Assembly: GCF_048282545.1 (NCBI RefSeq)
Contig: NZ_CP182485.1
Coordinates: 1,984,001 to 2,048,000, forward strand
Length of the DNA: 64,000 nt
Reading direction: 5' to 3'
DNA from: Opacimonas immobilis
GTDB lineage: Bacteria; Pseudomonadota; Gammaproteobacteria; Enterobacterales; Alteromonadaceae
Part shown: piece by piece, positions 43,226 to 52,574 of the stretch
Layout of the letters: the number at the start of each line of letters is the position of its first letter
How positions within the stretch are numbered: position 1 is the first letter of the stretch
Program-made: the position numbers and the translations under genes
The notes under the pieces: generated by a model
The model's input: only the letters and a program-made list of their open reading frames with translations
The model's database searches: none
What the model was told of the DNA's origin: nothing

Positions 43226-44247
43226 ATCAGTTCCAAATCATGTAAATCAACCTCGACAACCGTCAATAAAGCGCGTTGCCCGATAGCCACATCCGCATTA
43301 GGAAAAACAATGGCTTCTTTTTTTGCTAAAACAGGATATTCTTTTTTGCCTGATTGAGAATAGGCTGTTGCTAAATTATATCCTTGGTCAAATGCAGTAA
43401 AATTTGGGGTATCATCAGCAAAATGCAACTCAAAATCCTCGGTTTCTCTGCGCACCGTTTGGGCAATATCAAACACAATCGGTGAATCATCACACTCGGG
43501 ATTGAATTGATTATCGATTAATAAGTGCTTGAGGAACTCGAAACTCGATGCAAAATCAGCACGATTATTGTGCCCAAATGTCCTCACCTTGCCTAGTTCC
43601 ACAGTGAACGCATGTGCATCACAATGTTTACTCGTATAGTAAGAATAAGTGGTCGTTGGGTTGTGTGATAGCAGTATTGCTTGAATACCTGCACTCGCCA
43701 ACCAATTGATTTGTTGTCGACTATAGGGCTTGCCATGTATATAAGGGTATACCGCAAATCTAGGGTATTTGGCGTCTCTTATAGCAGTATGTAAGTCGTA
43801 ATGAAATTTTAGATCTCGATGGCCACACTCGGCAAAAAAAGTTCGAGTACAGCACTCTAGCTGAGCAGCTCGACGGGTTTCTGGACCGGGTTCATAATGG
43901 TGATGAGCGCCATCGAACAAGCGATTCATATTGAGATCAACAAAGCGTTCACCGATATTCATCGCCGGAAGATTAGCAAACTGAAATTGCACTTTTACTT
44001 GTGGAATAATCGATTGGTTTAATATTCCTTCGACTAAGTCCGAACACATTTCAATCGGGGCCGTTTCATTGCCGTGCACCCCGCAGCTTAACACTACATG
44101 ACGCACTTCACTTGGTTGATAATTAGCTGGTGCAAATTCAATTATCCCTGCATCAATCACAGATACACGAGTGCCATTGGAGAGTATAGTTTGATGAGGC
44201 TGTATTTGCTCCGGCGAAAAACGAGAGCGGTCTAAAAATGATTGCAT
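43222..44247 (-). CDS. astE: Succinylglutamate desuccinylase
   Basis: M14-fold zinc enzyme that releases succinate and glutamate in the last step of the arginine succinyltransferase pathway. The 341 residues contain the zinc motif GVHGNETAPIE (H58, E61), the third ligand His in FHYDLHTAIRDA near 149, and the catalytic Glu in FTVELGKVRTFG near 214. The other ast genes are not in this window. Aspartoacylase is related but the length and motifs fit AstE. It is coupled to the HIT gene by a 4-bp overlap. Confidence 0.88.
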   Translation of the reverse strand: MQSFLDRSRFSPEQIQPHQTILSNGTRVSVIDAGIIEFAPANYQPSEVRHVVLSCGVHGNETAPIEMCSDLVEGILNQSIIPQVKVQFQFANLPAMNIGERFVDLNMNRLFDGAHHHYEPGPETRRAAQLECCTRTFFAECGHRDLKFHYDLHTAIRDAKYPRFAVYPYIHGKPYSRQQINWLASAGIQAILLSHNPTTTYSYYTSKHCDAHAFTVELGKVRTFGHNNRADFASSFEFLKHLLIDNQFNPECDDSPIVFDIAQTVRRETEDFELHFADDTPNFTAFDQGYNLATAYSQSGKKEYPVLAKKEAIVFPNADVAIGQRALLTVVEVDLHDLELI

Positions 44248-44301
44248 ATCGGGTCTTATCTTTTTTGCGTTAATTTTACCGTTTGCTCAGGTTTTCACAA
44301 C

Positions 44302-44327
44302 AAAAAGGAGCCAGCTGGCTCCTTTTT
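44302..44327 (-). terminator. Terminator after glgP (perfect palindrome)
   Basis: A perfect 26-bp palindrome with core GGAGCCAGCTGGCTCC flanked by A5 and T5. It is 16 bp after the glgP stop and upstream of astE. By symmetry it could act in both directions. Confidence 0.85.
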
Positions 44328-44343
44328 CAATTATTAAAGCGAT

Positions 44344-46797
44344 TTAATCTTTAACCTCGCATGGGGTTAAACGCCAGATGTTATTGACATAATCGCGAAT
44401 GGAGCGGTCTGAGGTAAACTTACCCATGTGTGCCGTATTCAAAATCGCCATACGAGCCCAATTTGTTTGATCTCGGTAAGCTTTATCCAAATCTTCGTGC
44501 GCGTTAGCATAACTTTCATAATCGGCTAAACACAGATAGGGGTCGCCACCGTCTAACAAGCTGTGCTTAATATTGCTCAACGCACCGGGTTTACCTGGCG
44601 TAAAGTAATCCGTATCCAACCAGTCAATGACCGCTTTCAGCTCGGCGTTGGCATAATAATAATCGTAAGGATTATAGCCTTTCGCTTTGATAGCTTGCAC
44701 TTCCTCAACGGTTAAACCAAAGATAAAGATATTATCATCACCAACTTCTTCAGCGATTTCAATATTAGCGCCATCCAAAGTACCAATCGTCAGTGCGCCA
44801 TTAAGTGATAACTTCATATTACCAGTACCAGAAGCCTCTTTACCTGCCGTTGAAATTTGCTCAGACACATCCGCCGCTGGGATCATTTTTTCGGCTTGAG
44901 AAACACGATAGTTTGGTAAAAACACCACTTTTAGCTTGTGATTGACACGAGGATCGTTGTTAATCTTTTCAGCAACGGCATTGATTGCGTATATGATGTC
45001 TTTGGCAAGCTTATAACCTGGGGCTGCTTTAGCACCAAAGATAAAGACTCGAGGATGCATATCGTAGCTCGGGTTTTCGAGCAGGCGTCGATATAAAGCT
45101 AAAATGTGTAGCAAGTTCAAATGTTGACGCTTGTATTCGTGCAAGCGCTTGATCTGAATATCAAAAATAGCCTTTGTATCGACTTTTATCCCGGTTAACT
45201 TCAAAATTTCTTTGGCTAAATCCGCTTTATTTTCTTGCTTCACTTTCATGAAGGCTTTTTGAAATTTGGGATCGTCTGCAAACTCGGCAAGACCGGTTAA
45301 TTTATCCAGATCCAACGGCCAATTTTTACCAATCTTTTTGTCAATCAGTTTGGATAGGCGTGGATTACAAGCTTTTAACCAACGACGCGGAGTAATCCCA
45401 TTGGTCACATTGGTTAACTTTCCAGGAGACATCTGTTCAAACTCAGGGAATAAGTTCGCTTTGACTAATTTAGAGTGAATTTGCGCCACACCATTGACTT
45501 TGAATGAACCAATAACTGAAAGATTACCCATGCGAACCATTTTTTCATCTGCTTCTTCGATGATGGACAGCTTAGCCTTCATGGCATTGTCACCTGGCCA
45601 TACTTTTTCCACCTCAGCTAAGAAGCGATGATTGATTTCATAGATAATCTCAATATGCCGTGGTAAGATTTTTTCAATCATACGCACAGGCCATTTTTCT
45701 AGCGCTTCGGGCAATAACGTGTGATTCGTGTAAGCAAAGACTTGGCTAGAAATACCCCAAGCCGTGTCCCAATCAAGCTCAGCGCGATCAACTAAAATGC
45801 GCATCAGCTCTGGGATAGCAATTGCTGGATGGGTGTCATTGAGTTGGATCACAACTTGCTCAACAAAACGCGACCAATCATCACCATGTGCGCGCTTGTA
45901 ACGACGTATAATGTCTTTTAATGAACAAGCACAGAAAAAATACTGTTGGATGAGGCGCAGTTCTTTACCCGCTTCGGTTTCATCATTGGGATAGAGGACT
46001 TTTGAGATCGTTTCAGCTTGAACATTTTCGCGTTGCGCATCGACATAACCGCCGGCATTAAACACGTCCCAGTTAAAATAATCAGACGCCTCTGACTGCC
46101 ATAAACGCAAAACGTTGACCGTTTTACCACCGTAACCCACCACTGGTACATCCCATGGTACCCCTTTTACAATCATACCTGGATGCCATTCTTTTTGAAT
46201 ACCACCATCGCTGTTGTATTTGGTCTCAACATAACCATAAAGCGGAATTTCTTGGATGGATTCTGGTCGGCAAATCTCCCATGGATTGCCGTAGTCACGC
46301 CAACTATCTGGACGCTCAATTTGCTGATTATCACGAATTTCTTGACGAAATAAGCCATGTTCGTAGTGAATACCATAACCAATTGCCGGTAAGTCCTGCG
46401 TGGCTAAAGAATCCAAAAAGCAGGCGGCAAGTCGGCCTAAGCCACCGTTACCAAGAGCCATATCTGGCTCTTCTTCCAAAATATCAGTCAGTGAAACGCC
46501 TAGCTCATGCAAAGCCTCATCAGCTGCATCGAACACTTCAAAATTGTGCATATTGTTTGACAGCAGACGTCCCATCAAGAACTCAGCCGAAAGATAATGT
46601 ACCGCGCGAGTGTCATTGAGATAATGGGTTTTTTGGGTTTTACGCAACCCTTCCAATACGAGTTCCTGCATTGCAGCAGAAGTCGCTTTCCACCAAGCGT
46701 GATTATCGGCTTTATTTTCATCCGTCCCCAAGGTCGAATGAAGATGACGCACCACTGCGTCTTTAAATGTTTGTTTGGTGATTGATGTACCGCTCAT
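44344..46797 (-). CDS. glgP: Glycogen/starch/alpha-glucan phosphorylase
   Basis: PLP-dependent phosphorylase releasing glucose-1-phosphate from alpha-glucans. The 817 residues match bacterial GlgP/MalP. GNGGLGRLAACFLDSLAT near 117-134 and the PLP-site segment EASGTGNMKLSLNGALTIGT near 653-672 (Schiff-base Lys near 661) are clear. pgm lies upstream on the same strand, so the pair would carry glycogen glucose to glucose-6-phosphate. No malQ or glgA is beside it. The 165-bp upstream gap is AT-rich; I could not place a promoter with confidence. Confidence 0.97.
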   Translation of the reverse strand: MSGTSITKQTFKDAVVRHLHSTLGTDENKADNHAWWKATSAAMQELVLEGLRKTQKTHYLNDTRAVHYLSAEFLMGRLLSNNMHNFEVFDAADEALHELGVSLTDILEEEPDMALGNGGLGRLAACFLDSLATQDLPAIGYGIHYEHGLFRQEIRDNQQIERPDSWRDYGNPWEICRPESIQEIPLYGYVETKYNSDGGIQKEWHPGMIVKGVPWDVPVVGYGGKTVNVLRLWQSEASDYFNWDVFNAGGYVDAQRENVQAETISKVLYPNDETEAGKELRLIQQYFFCACSLKDIIRRYKRAHGDDWSRFVEQVVIQLNDTHPAIAIPELMRILVDRAELDWDTAWGISSQVFAYTNHTLLPEALEKWPVRMIEKILPRHIEIIYEINHRFLAEVEKVWPGDNAMKAKLSIIEEADEKMVRMGNLSVIGSFKVNGVAQIHSKLVKANLFPEFEQMSPGKLTNVTNGITPRRWLKACNPRLSKLIDKKIGKNWPLDLDKLTGLAEFADDPKFQKAFMKVKQENKADLAKEILKLTGIKVDTKAIFDIQIKRLHEYKRQHLNLLHILALYRRLLENPSYDMHPRVFIFGAKAAPGYKLAKDIIYAINAVAEKINNDPRVNHKLKVVFLPNYRVSQAEKMIPAADVSEQISTAGKEASGTGNMKLSLNGALTIGTLDGANIEIAEEVGDDNIFIFGLTVEEVQAIKAKGYNPYDYYYANAELKAVIDWLDTDYFTPGKPGALSNIKHSLLDGGDPYLCLADYESYANAHEDLDKAYRDQTNWARMAILNTAHMGKFTSDRSIRDYVNNIWRLTPCEVKD

Positions 46798-46962
46798 GTT
46801 CCATTTACCCTAAAAGAATAATTAAGATAATTGTAACAGTGGATCACTTTGTTTTTTGTTAAAATAGTGTTAACAAATCGAATTATTACAATACATTCGT
46901 TTGCAAAACCAAACTTGTTAACGACTTATTAACTTTTTATTTAAAAAAATTAAACATAGCGG

Positions 46963-48600
46963 TTATTTAATGACGCTTGCGACTAAGTTTTGAGCATCTT
47001 TTAACAAGCGTTCTAGGTGCTCATCAGACACAAAACTCTCAGCATAGATTTTATAAACGTTTTCCGTGCCTGAAGGACGAGCGGCAAACCAGCCATTTTC
47101 AGTACTCACTTTAACCCCGCCAATCGCAGCACTATTGCCTGACGCATGCGTTTCAATGCGCAAGATAGACTCGCCAGCAATTTGCGTAGAGGTCACGCTA
47201 TCTGCATCCATAGAACTTAACGCCTGCTTCTGTGCAAGACTCGCAGCCACATCCATTCTTTTGTAATACGGTGTGCCGTGTTTTTCAGTAAGCTGTGCAT
47301 AATACTGGCCAGGATTCATACCGGTCTTTGCCGTAATTTCAGCTGCTAACAAACACAAAATAAAACCGTCTTTATCAGTTGCCCACGGGGTGCCGTCATG
47401 GCGCAAGAAGATCCCGCCGGCACTTTCTTCACCAGCAAAGGCAATCGACTGTTCTAATAAACCAGATACAAACCACTTAAAGCCTACTGGCATCTCTGCC
47501 AATTTGGCACCTTGTGCCTTAATAACTCGATCAATCATAGAACTTGAGACTAATGTTTTACCAATCGCTGCATCTTTAGGCCACTGCGGTCGATGCTGTA
47601 GCACATAATCAATCGCAACCGCCAAATAATGATTCGGATTTAATAAACCATGAGTGGGAGTCACAATTCCGTGGCGATCAAAATCGGCATCATTGCCGAA
47701 TGCCAAATCATAATCTTGCGCATAAGTAAGCAATCCAGCCATTGCATAAGGAGATGAACAATCCATACGGATTTGACCATCTTTATCGAGCGGCATAAAG
47801 CGAAACGTTGGATCTATGTTGTTATTTACAACTTCAATATCCAGCTGATAAGTCTCTGCAATACGTTGCCAATAACGCATTCCTGAGCCACCTAATGGAT
47901 CAACTGCGATCCGCAATTTGGCGGTTTGGATGGATTCGATATCCACTACATTGACCAAATCTTGGATATAGTCATCCATGAAATCGATTTCAGTCACATA
48001 TTCTGACGCCATTGCCTCTGCGATATGGATGCGTTTTACCTCGACATTTGAATTAGCCAGTAACTCATTTGCACGTTGTTGGATTTGACTCGTTGCATCA
48101 CTATCAGCCGGACCGCCATGAGCGGCATTGTACTTAAAGCCACCATCTTGTGGGGGATTGTGCGATGGTGTGATAACCACACCATCGGCCACGTCATCAT
48201 ACTTGGCATTGTGCTGCAAAATCGCTCGTGAGATCACTGGTGTCGGCGTATAATTTCGGTCCTGCTGTAGCACCATAGCGACTTTATTGGCCGCTAATAC
48301 TTCAATCGTCGTGGTTAACGCAGCTTCAGATAAAGCATGTGTATCCATACCAATAAAACATGGACCTGTATTACCCTGTTCTTGTCGGTATTCGGCTAAT
48401 GCCTGAGTAATGGCAGCAATATGAGCATCGTTAAATGACAGATTAAACGCACTGCCGCGATGACCTGATGTACCAAAACTCACCGCTTGGGTTGGCTCGT
48501 TTACATTGGGTTGTAAGCTGTAATAATCACTGATAAGTTTTGGAACGTTGATCAAATGTTCACTTTTTGCTGGCTGACCAGCGAGAGGATGTAATGCCAT
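46963..48600 (-). CDS. pgm: Phosphoglucomutase (alpha-D-glucose specific)
   Basis: Interconverts glucose-1-phosphate and glucose-6-phosphate, linking GlgC and GlgP to central metabolism. The 545 residues are typical. The phospho-acceptor S146 is in VVITPSHNPPQDGG. Metal-binding FGNDADFDRHGI lies near 300, sugar-binding GEESAGG near 390, and the phosphate-binding ARPSGTENVYKIYAE near the C terminus. Confidence 0.97.
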   Translation of the reverse strand: MALHPLAGQPAKSEHLINVPKLISDYYSLQPNVNEPTQAVSFGTSGHRGSAFNLSFNDAHIAAITQALAEYRQEQGNTGPCFIGMDTHALSEAALTTTIEVLAANKVAMVLQQDRNYTPTPVISRAILQHNAKYDDVADGVVITPSHNPPQDGGFKYNAAHGGPADSDATSQIQQRANELLANSNVEVKRIHIAEAMASEYVTEIDFMDDYIQDLVNVVDIESIQTAKLRIAVDPLGGSGMRYWQRIAETYQLDIEVVNNNIDPTFRFMPLDKDGQIRMDCSSPYAMAGLLTYAQDYDLAFGNDADFDRHGIVTPTHGLLNPNHYLAVAIDYVLQHRPQWPKDAAIGKTLVSSSMIDRVIKAQGAKLAEMPVGFKWFVSGLLEQSIAFAGEESAGGIFLRHDGTPWATDKDGFILCLLAAEITAKTGMNPGQYYAQLTEKHGTPYYKRMDVAASLAQKQALSSMDADSVTSTQIAGESILRIETHASGNSAAIGGVKVSTENGWFAARPSGTENVYKIYAESFVSDEHLERLLKDAQNLVASVIK

Positions 48601-48654
48601 GCGCTTCCCTGTCGATAAAAGATAGTTAATTCAATTCTTTACAGTATATAAACA

Positions 48655-48682
48655 TTTATAAGCGATCTCATCTGTTTTTGAA
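48655..48682 (-). promoter_or_regulatory. pgm: Candidate pgm promoter
   Basis: Minus-strand TTCAAA (48677-48682), a 16-bp spacer, then TATAAA (48655-48660), about 55 bp before the pgm ATG. A short inverted repeat ACGTT-TAT-AACGT lies further upstream at 48724-48736. Confidence 0.35.
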
Positions 48683-48802
48683 TATGTTTTATAGAGAATA
48701 TTGACATATTACCTATGCATACAACGTTTATAACGTGATTCGTCATATCATCCGAGTGCTCATTGGCAAGTAAATAAGTACCGATAGTAAAAAATGGACA
48801 TT

Positions 48803-48836
48803 AAAAAACCCCGAGGAGCGAAACTCATCGGGGTTT
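48803..48836 (-). terminator. Terminator after fusA
   Basis: Stem AACCCCGA/TCGGGGTT with extra inner GAG/CTC pairing around GCGAAA, followed on the minus strand by a T tract (48803-48808), about 17 bp after the fusA stop. Confidence 0.8.
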
Positions 48837-48853
48837 TGCTATATTCGAACAGC

Positions 48854-50941
48854 TTACTTAGCTTCTTTACGCGCTTTCGCTTCTTCGATAACTGCTTCAG
48901 CTACGTTCTGTGGACAAGGGCTGTAGTGTGAGAACTCCATTGAGAACTGACCACGACCAGATGTCATTGTACGTAAGTGACCGATGTAACCGAACATTTC
49001 TGAAAGAGGTACATCAGCCTTGATGCGAACGCCTGTTACGCCCGCTTCTTGGTCTTTGATCATACCACGACGACGGTTCAAGTCACCGATAACGTCACCA
49101 ACGTGATCGTCTGGCGTAAATACGTCAACTTTCATCACAGGTTCTAGTAGTTGTGCACCCGCTTTTGGAATTGACTGACGGAACGCACCGCGCGCTGCGA
49201 TTTCGAACGCAACCGCTGATGAGTCAACGGCGTGGAAACCACCGTCGAATAATTCAACTTCAACATCTAATACTGGGTAACCCGCTAGCACACCTTCTTG
49301 CATCATTGAGGCAAAGCCTTTTTCGATGGCTGGGAAGAATTCTTTTGGTACGTTACCACCAACAACCGTTGATTTGAATGTGAAACCAGAATTTTGCTCG
49401 CCTGGCTTGATACGGTAATCAATTTTACCGAACTGACCAGAACCACCGGATTGTTTCTTGTGCGTGTATGAATCTTCAACTTCTTGTGTGATAGTCTCAC
49501 GGTATGCTACCTGAGGTTTACCTACTTCAAGTTCTACGCCATAAGTACGCTTCAAGATATCTACTTTGATGTCTAAGTGAAGTTCACCCATACCTTTAAG
49601 GATGGTTTCACCTGAATCTTCGTCCGTCTCAACTTGGAATGAAGGATCTTCTGCAACCATCTTACCGATTGCAATACCCATCTTCTCAGTAGAGCCTTTG
49701 TCTTTTGGTGCAACCGCAATTGAAATAACTGGCTCAGGGAAGATCATAGGTTCAAGCGTACAAGGATGATTTGGATCACATAAAGTATGACCTGTTTGTA
49801 CATTCTTCATACCCACAACAGCAATGATGTCACCTGCTTGTGCAGATTCTAATTCAGTGCGCTCATCAGCATGCATTTCTACCATACGGCCGATACGCTC
49901 AGTTTTACCTGTTGCAGAGTTTAGTACCGTCATACCTTTGGTCATGCGACCAGAGTAAATACGGATAAAGTATAATGCACCGAAACGGTCGTCCATGATT
50001 TTGAACGCCAATGCGCGTAGTGGCTCGTCAGGAGAAACGATGGCTTTTTCGCCAGTCGGCTCACCAGTTTCTTCATCAGTCAAATCTTGAGGATCAACTT
50101 CGGTAGGTGACGGTAAGTAGTCAACAACCGCGTCAAGTACTAACTGAATACCTTTGTTTTTAAATGCAGAACCACAGTAAGTCGGGAAGAACTCAAGGTC
50201 ACGAGTACCTTTGCGAATACACGCTTTGATTTGCTCAACTGAAGGCATCTCACCTTCCATGTACTCCATTAATAGTTCATCATCAACTTCTAATGCAGTT
50301 TCGATCAGTTCTTCATAATATTGGTCAACTTTATCAACCATGTCGGCTGGTACATCTTGCACTTCGTAGTTTTCTGGAAGACCAGAATCGTCCCAGACAT
50401 ACGCTTTCTTAGAAAGAATATCAACCACACCAACGAAATCATCTTCGATACCAATTGGTAAAGTCATTACTAGAGGCTTAGCACCAAGTACTCTCTTTAC
50501 TTGGTCAACAACGCGATAGAAATCTGCGCCCATGCGGTCTAATTTGTTCACGAAAATCAAACGTGAAACTTCAGATTCGGTAGCATAACGCCAGTTTGTT
50601 TCTGATTGTGGCTCAACACCACCAGAACCACAGAATACACCGATACCACCATCAAGTACTTTCAATGAACGATATACTTCAACGGTGAAGTCAACGTGTC
50701 CTGGAGTATCGATGATGTTCATGCGATGGTCTTTCCAGAAACAAGTTGTTGCCGCTGATTGGATAGTAATACCACGCTCAGCTTCTTGTTCCATGAAGTC
50801 AGTCGTAGACTCACCGTCATGTACTTCACCCGTGCGGTGGATCTTACCAGTTAACTTTAGAATACGTTCTGTAGTGGTGGTTTTACCCGCGTCAACGTGA
50901 GCAAAAATACCGATGTTACGATAGAGTGATAAATCAGTCAT
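48854..50941 (-). CDS. fusA: Elongation factor G (stand-alone copy)
   Basis: GTPase that drives ribosome translocation. The ATG at 50941 gives MTDLSLYRNIGIFAHVDAGK and 695 residues; an upstream start would only add eight residues. The G1 loop AHVDAGKT (14-21), DTPGHVDF and NKLDRMG are intact, as are domain IV and V features (GGFHAVDSS, HLRTMTSGRGQFSMEF). It is not flanked by rpsL, rpsG or tuf, so it is probably the second EF-G paralogue seen in many marine gammaproteobacteria. Whether a str-operon copy exists elsewhere cannot be seen. Confidence 0.93.
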   Translation of the reverse strand: MTDLSLYRNIGIFAHVDAGKTTTTERILKLTGKIHRTGEVHDGESTTDFMEQEAERGITIQSAATTCFWKDHRMNIIDTPGHVDFTVEVYRSLKVLDGGIGVFCGSGGVEPQSETNWRYATESEVSRLIFVNKLDRMGADFYRVVDQVKRVLGAKPLVMTLPIGIEDDFVGVVDILSKKAYVWDDSGLPENYEVQDVPADMVDKVDQYYEELIETALEVDDELLMEYMEGEMPSVEQIKACIRKGTRDLEFFPTYCGSAFKNKGIQLVLDAVVDYLPSPTEVDPQDLTDEETGEPTGEKAIVSPDEPLRALAFKIMDDRFGALYFIRIYSGRMTKGMTVLNSATGKTERIGRMVEMHADERTELESAQAGDIIAVVGMKNVQTGHTLCDPNHPCTLEPMIFPEPVISIAVAPKDKGSTEKMGIAIGKMVAEDPSFQVETDEDSGETILKGMGELHLDIKVDILKRTYGVELEVGKPQVAYRETITQEVEDSYTHKKQSGGSGQFGKIDYRIKPGEQNSGFTFKSTVVGGNVPKEFFPAIEKGFASMMQEGVLAGYPVLDVEVELFDGGFHAVDSSAVAFEIAARGAFRQSIPKAGAQLLEPVMKVDVFTPDDHVGDVIGDLNRRRGMIKDQEAGVTGVRIKADVPLSEMFGYIGHLRTMTSGRGQFSMEFSHYSPCPQNVAEAVIEEAKARKEAK

Positions 50942-51045
50942 GGTTACACTTTTAAATTGGTTCAAAAAATCGGGCGGATTATATAGGATTTTAGCGCTGA
51001 AGTCATAGAGTTTTTAGTTTTTAAATAAAATTTTCATAAAAACCT

Positions 51046-52167
51046 CTACAAATCGCCATCGCGTAAAATACAGACGGTGACTTCATCGCGGTTGTGATAA
51101 AGATGCTTTGCTTGCAATGAAAATGATATGCCTGCACCTTTGAGACCTTCCCTAAGCAGGTTCAGGCATTCGGTCATAGTGGCATAGCGATTTTGCATCG
51201 GTAGCTTTAAATTGAATATCGCGTGTCGAGCATCGCCGTCAAGCAACCAATCCAACATCAAATTAGTTACTCGTTGCGGCTGTTCGATCATATCGCATAC
51301 CAGCCATTGAACCGGGCCGTGCAGAGGTCGATATTTGAATCCATCTACAGCGTAATACTCAACTAATCCCGTCGCCATCAGTTGAGCTTGCATTTTGCCA
51401 TTATCGATTGCTGCCACCTGAACTCCTCGTTTCACTAGCTGATAGGTCCAACCTCCAGGACACGCCCCCAAATCGACAGCTCGATAGCCTTCGCGAAATA
51501 GGTCGGCTTGGTCGGTTTTGGGGATGAAGGTATAAATGGCCTCTTCCAACTTGAGCGTTGAGCGACTAGGGGCATCTTGTGGCATTTTGAGCCGATAAAT
51601 ACCTTGTTCATGGTCACTGCGATTATGCGGGAGACTGACACCTAACAACGCCTTATCATTTTGTGACAAAAAAATATGCCAACACAGACCCGCAATAGGC
51701 TTGTTGAATTTGCGCCGATACAGCACCCCTTTATCTCGCATGGCTTGTCTGAGCGGTACTGCAAATTTGCGACTGAACTTGCTTAAGTGTTTGCCTTCTT
51801 CAGTATCCGGCACTTCAACCACGCAAGTTTGTAGTGCTTGCTCTGATTCAGGTAATACAGACACGACTTCGCTTACCCTATCGTCTCCAGAGAGATGTAC
51901 CGGATGAGCAACCAAAAACACCAGCTGACGAGCGAACATTAGTTCAGAAAACTGAACCTGCTTTGAAATCGTTTTCAACGACTGGCTTTGATGAAGATAA
52001 AAGCAAGCAAAGCCTGCGCTTTTAGTAAACTTTGGATAACCAGAAATCGCTGATTGGGCAAAATACCTCGACAATTCATCAGACATCTGACTAGCATAGC
52101 CCTGCCGGCAATAGCACAAGACGCCAATGATTTCGAAGTCTGGAAAAAATGCTTTTGCGTGAGTCAT
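51046..52167 (-). CDS. rlmM: 23S rRNA 2'-O-ribose methyltransferase RlmM
   Basis: Methylates the ribose of C2498 in 23S rRNA. The ATG at 52167 gives 373 residues, near the E. coli 366, and starts 9 bp after the DUF423 stop; a longer frame to 52281 would overlap that gene. The N-terminal THUMP-like part begins near IGVLCYCRQGY. The SAM motif AVDLGACPGGWTYQL lies near 227-241, followed by QWLVCDMIEQP and the C-terminal FNLKLPM lysine motif. In E. coli this gene also lies beside ygdD (DUF423) and gcvA. Confidence 0.93.
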   Translation of the reverse strand: MTHAKAFFPDFEIIGVLCYCRQGYASQMSDELSRYFAQSAISGYPKFTKSAGFACFYLHQSQSLKTISKQVQFSELMFARQLVFLVAHPVHLSGDDRVSEVVSVLPESEQALQTCVVEVPDTEEGKHLSKFSRKFAVPLRQAMRDKGVLYRRKFNKPIAGLCWHIFLSQNDKALLGVSLPHNRSDHEQGIYRLKMPQDAPSRSTLKLEEAIYTFIPKTDQADLFREGYRAVDLGACPGGWTYQLVKRGVQVAAIDNGKMQAQLMATGLVEYYAVDGFKYRPLHGPVQWLVCDMIEQPQRVTNLMLDWLLDGDARHAIFNLKLPMQNRYATMTECLNLLREGLKGAGISFSLQAKHLYHNRDEVTVCILRDGDL

Positions 52168-52175
52168 ACTTTTGC

Positions 52176-52574
52176 TTATGTTCCTGGACCTTGCTTTGGC
52201 ACTGAGCGTATGACATATATTATCAAAAGCAACCATGAAATAAGTAAGGAAATTCCACCAAACATAGTTAACTTGCCCCAAATGGCAATATCAAACACGT
52301 ATTTAGCATATATAGTGAACGAAAAAAGCACCACACCAAGAGTTGCAAACATCTGCACTAAAAAAACTAGTGCATCATTGCGCTGAAATTGACCAATGAG
52401 CAAAATTAACAGCACATGGACAATATGCATCATTAAAGCATTATCGATACTTTGTTGTGCCATTTTATGTAGTTGAGATTGATGAGAAACATAAGCACTC
52501 AATGCAACAAAGACAAACCCAGCGAAAGCCGCTACAGCATTCAAACATCGAGACAATTGGTCAAACCTATTCAC
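52176..52574 (-). CDS. DUF423 family membrane protein
   Basis: A 132-residue protein with about four transmembrane helices (near 10-30, 46-62, 70-92, 100-122). GGISLLISWLLLI near the C terminus matches the DUF423/YgdD family. Its position between the gcvA-hydrolase pair and rlmM supports the call. Function unknown. It overlaps the upstream hydrolase gene by 8 bp. Confidence 0.8.
   Translation of the reverse strand: MNRFDQLSRCLNAVAAFAGFVFVALSAYVSHQSQLHKMAQQSIDNALMMHIVHVLLILLIGQFQRNDALVFLVQMFATLGVVLFSFTIYAKYVFDIAIWGKLTMFGGISLLISWLLLIIYVIRSVPKQGPGT

Noticed and set aside
46798..46962. glgP promoter region with repeated GTTAA words
   Set aside because: AT-rich sequence gives many partial boxes; no -35/-10 pair with correct spacing stood out.
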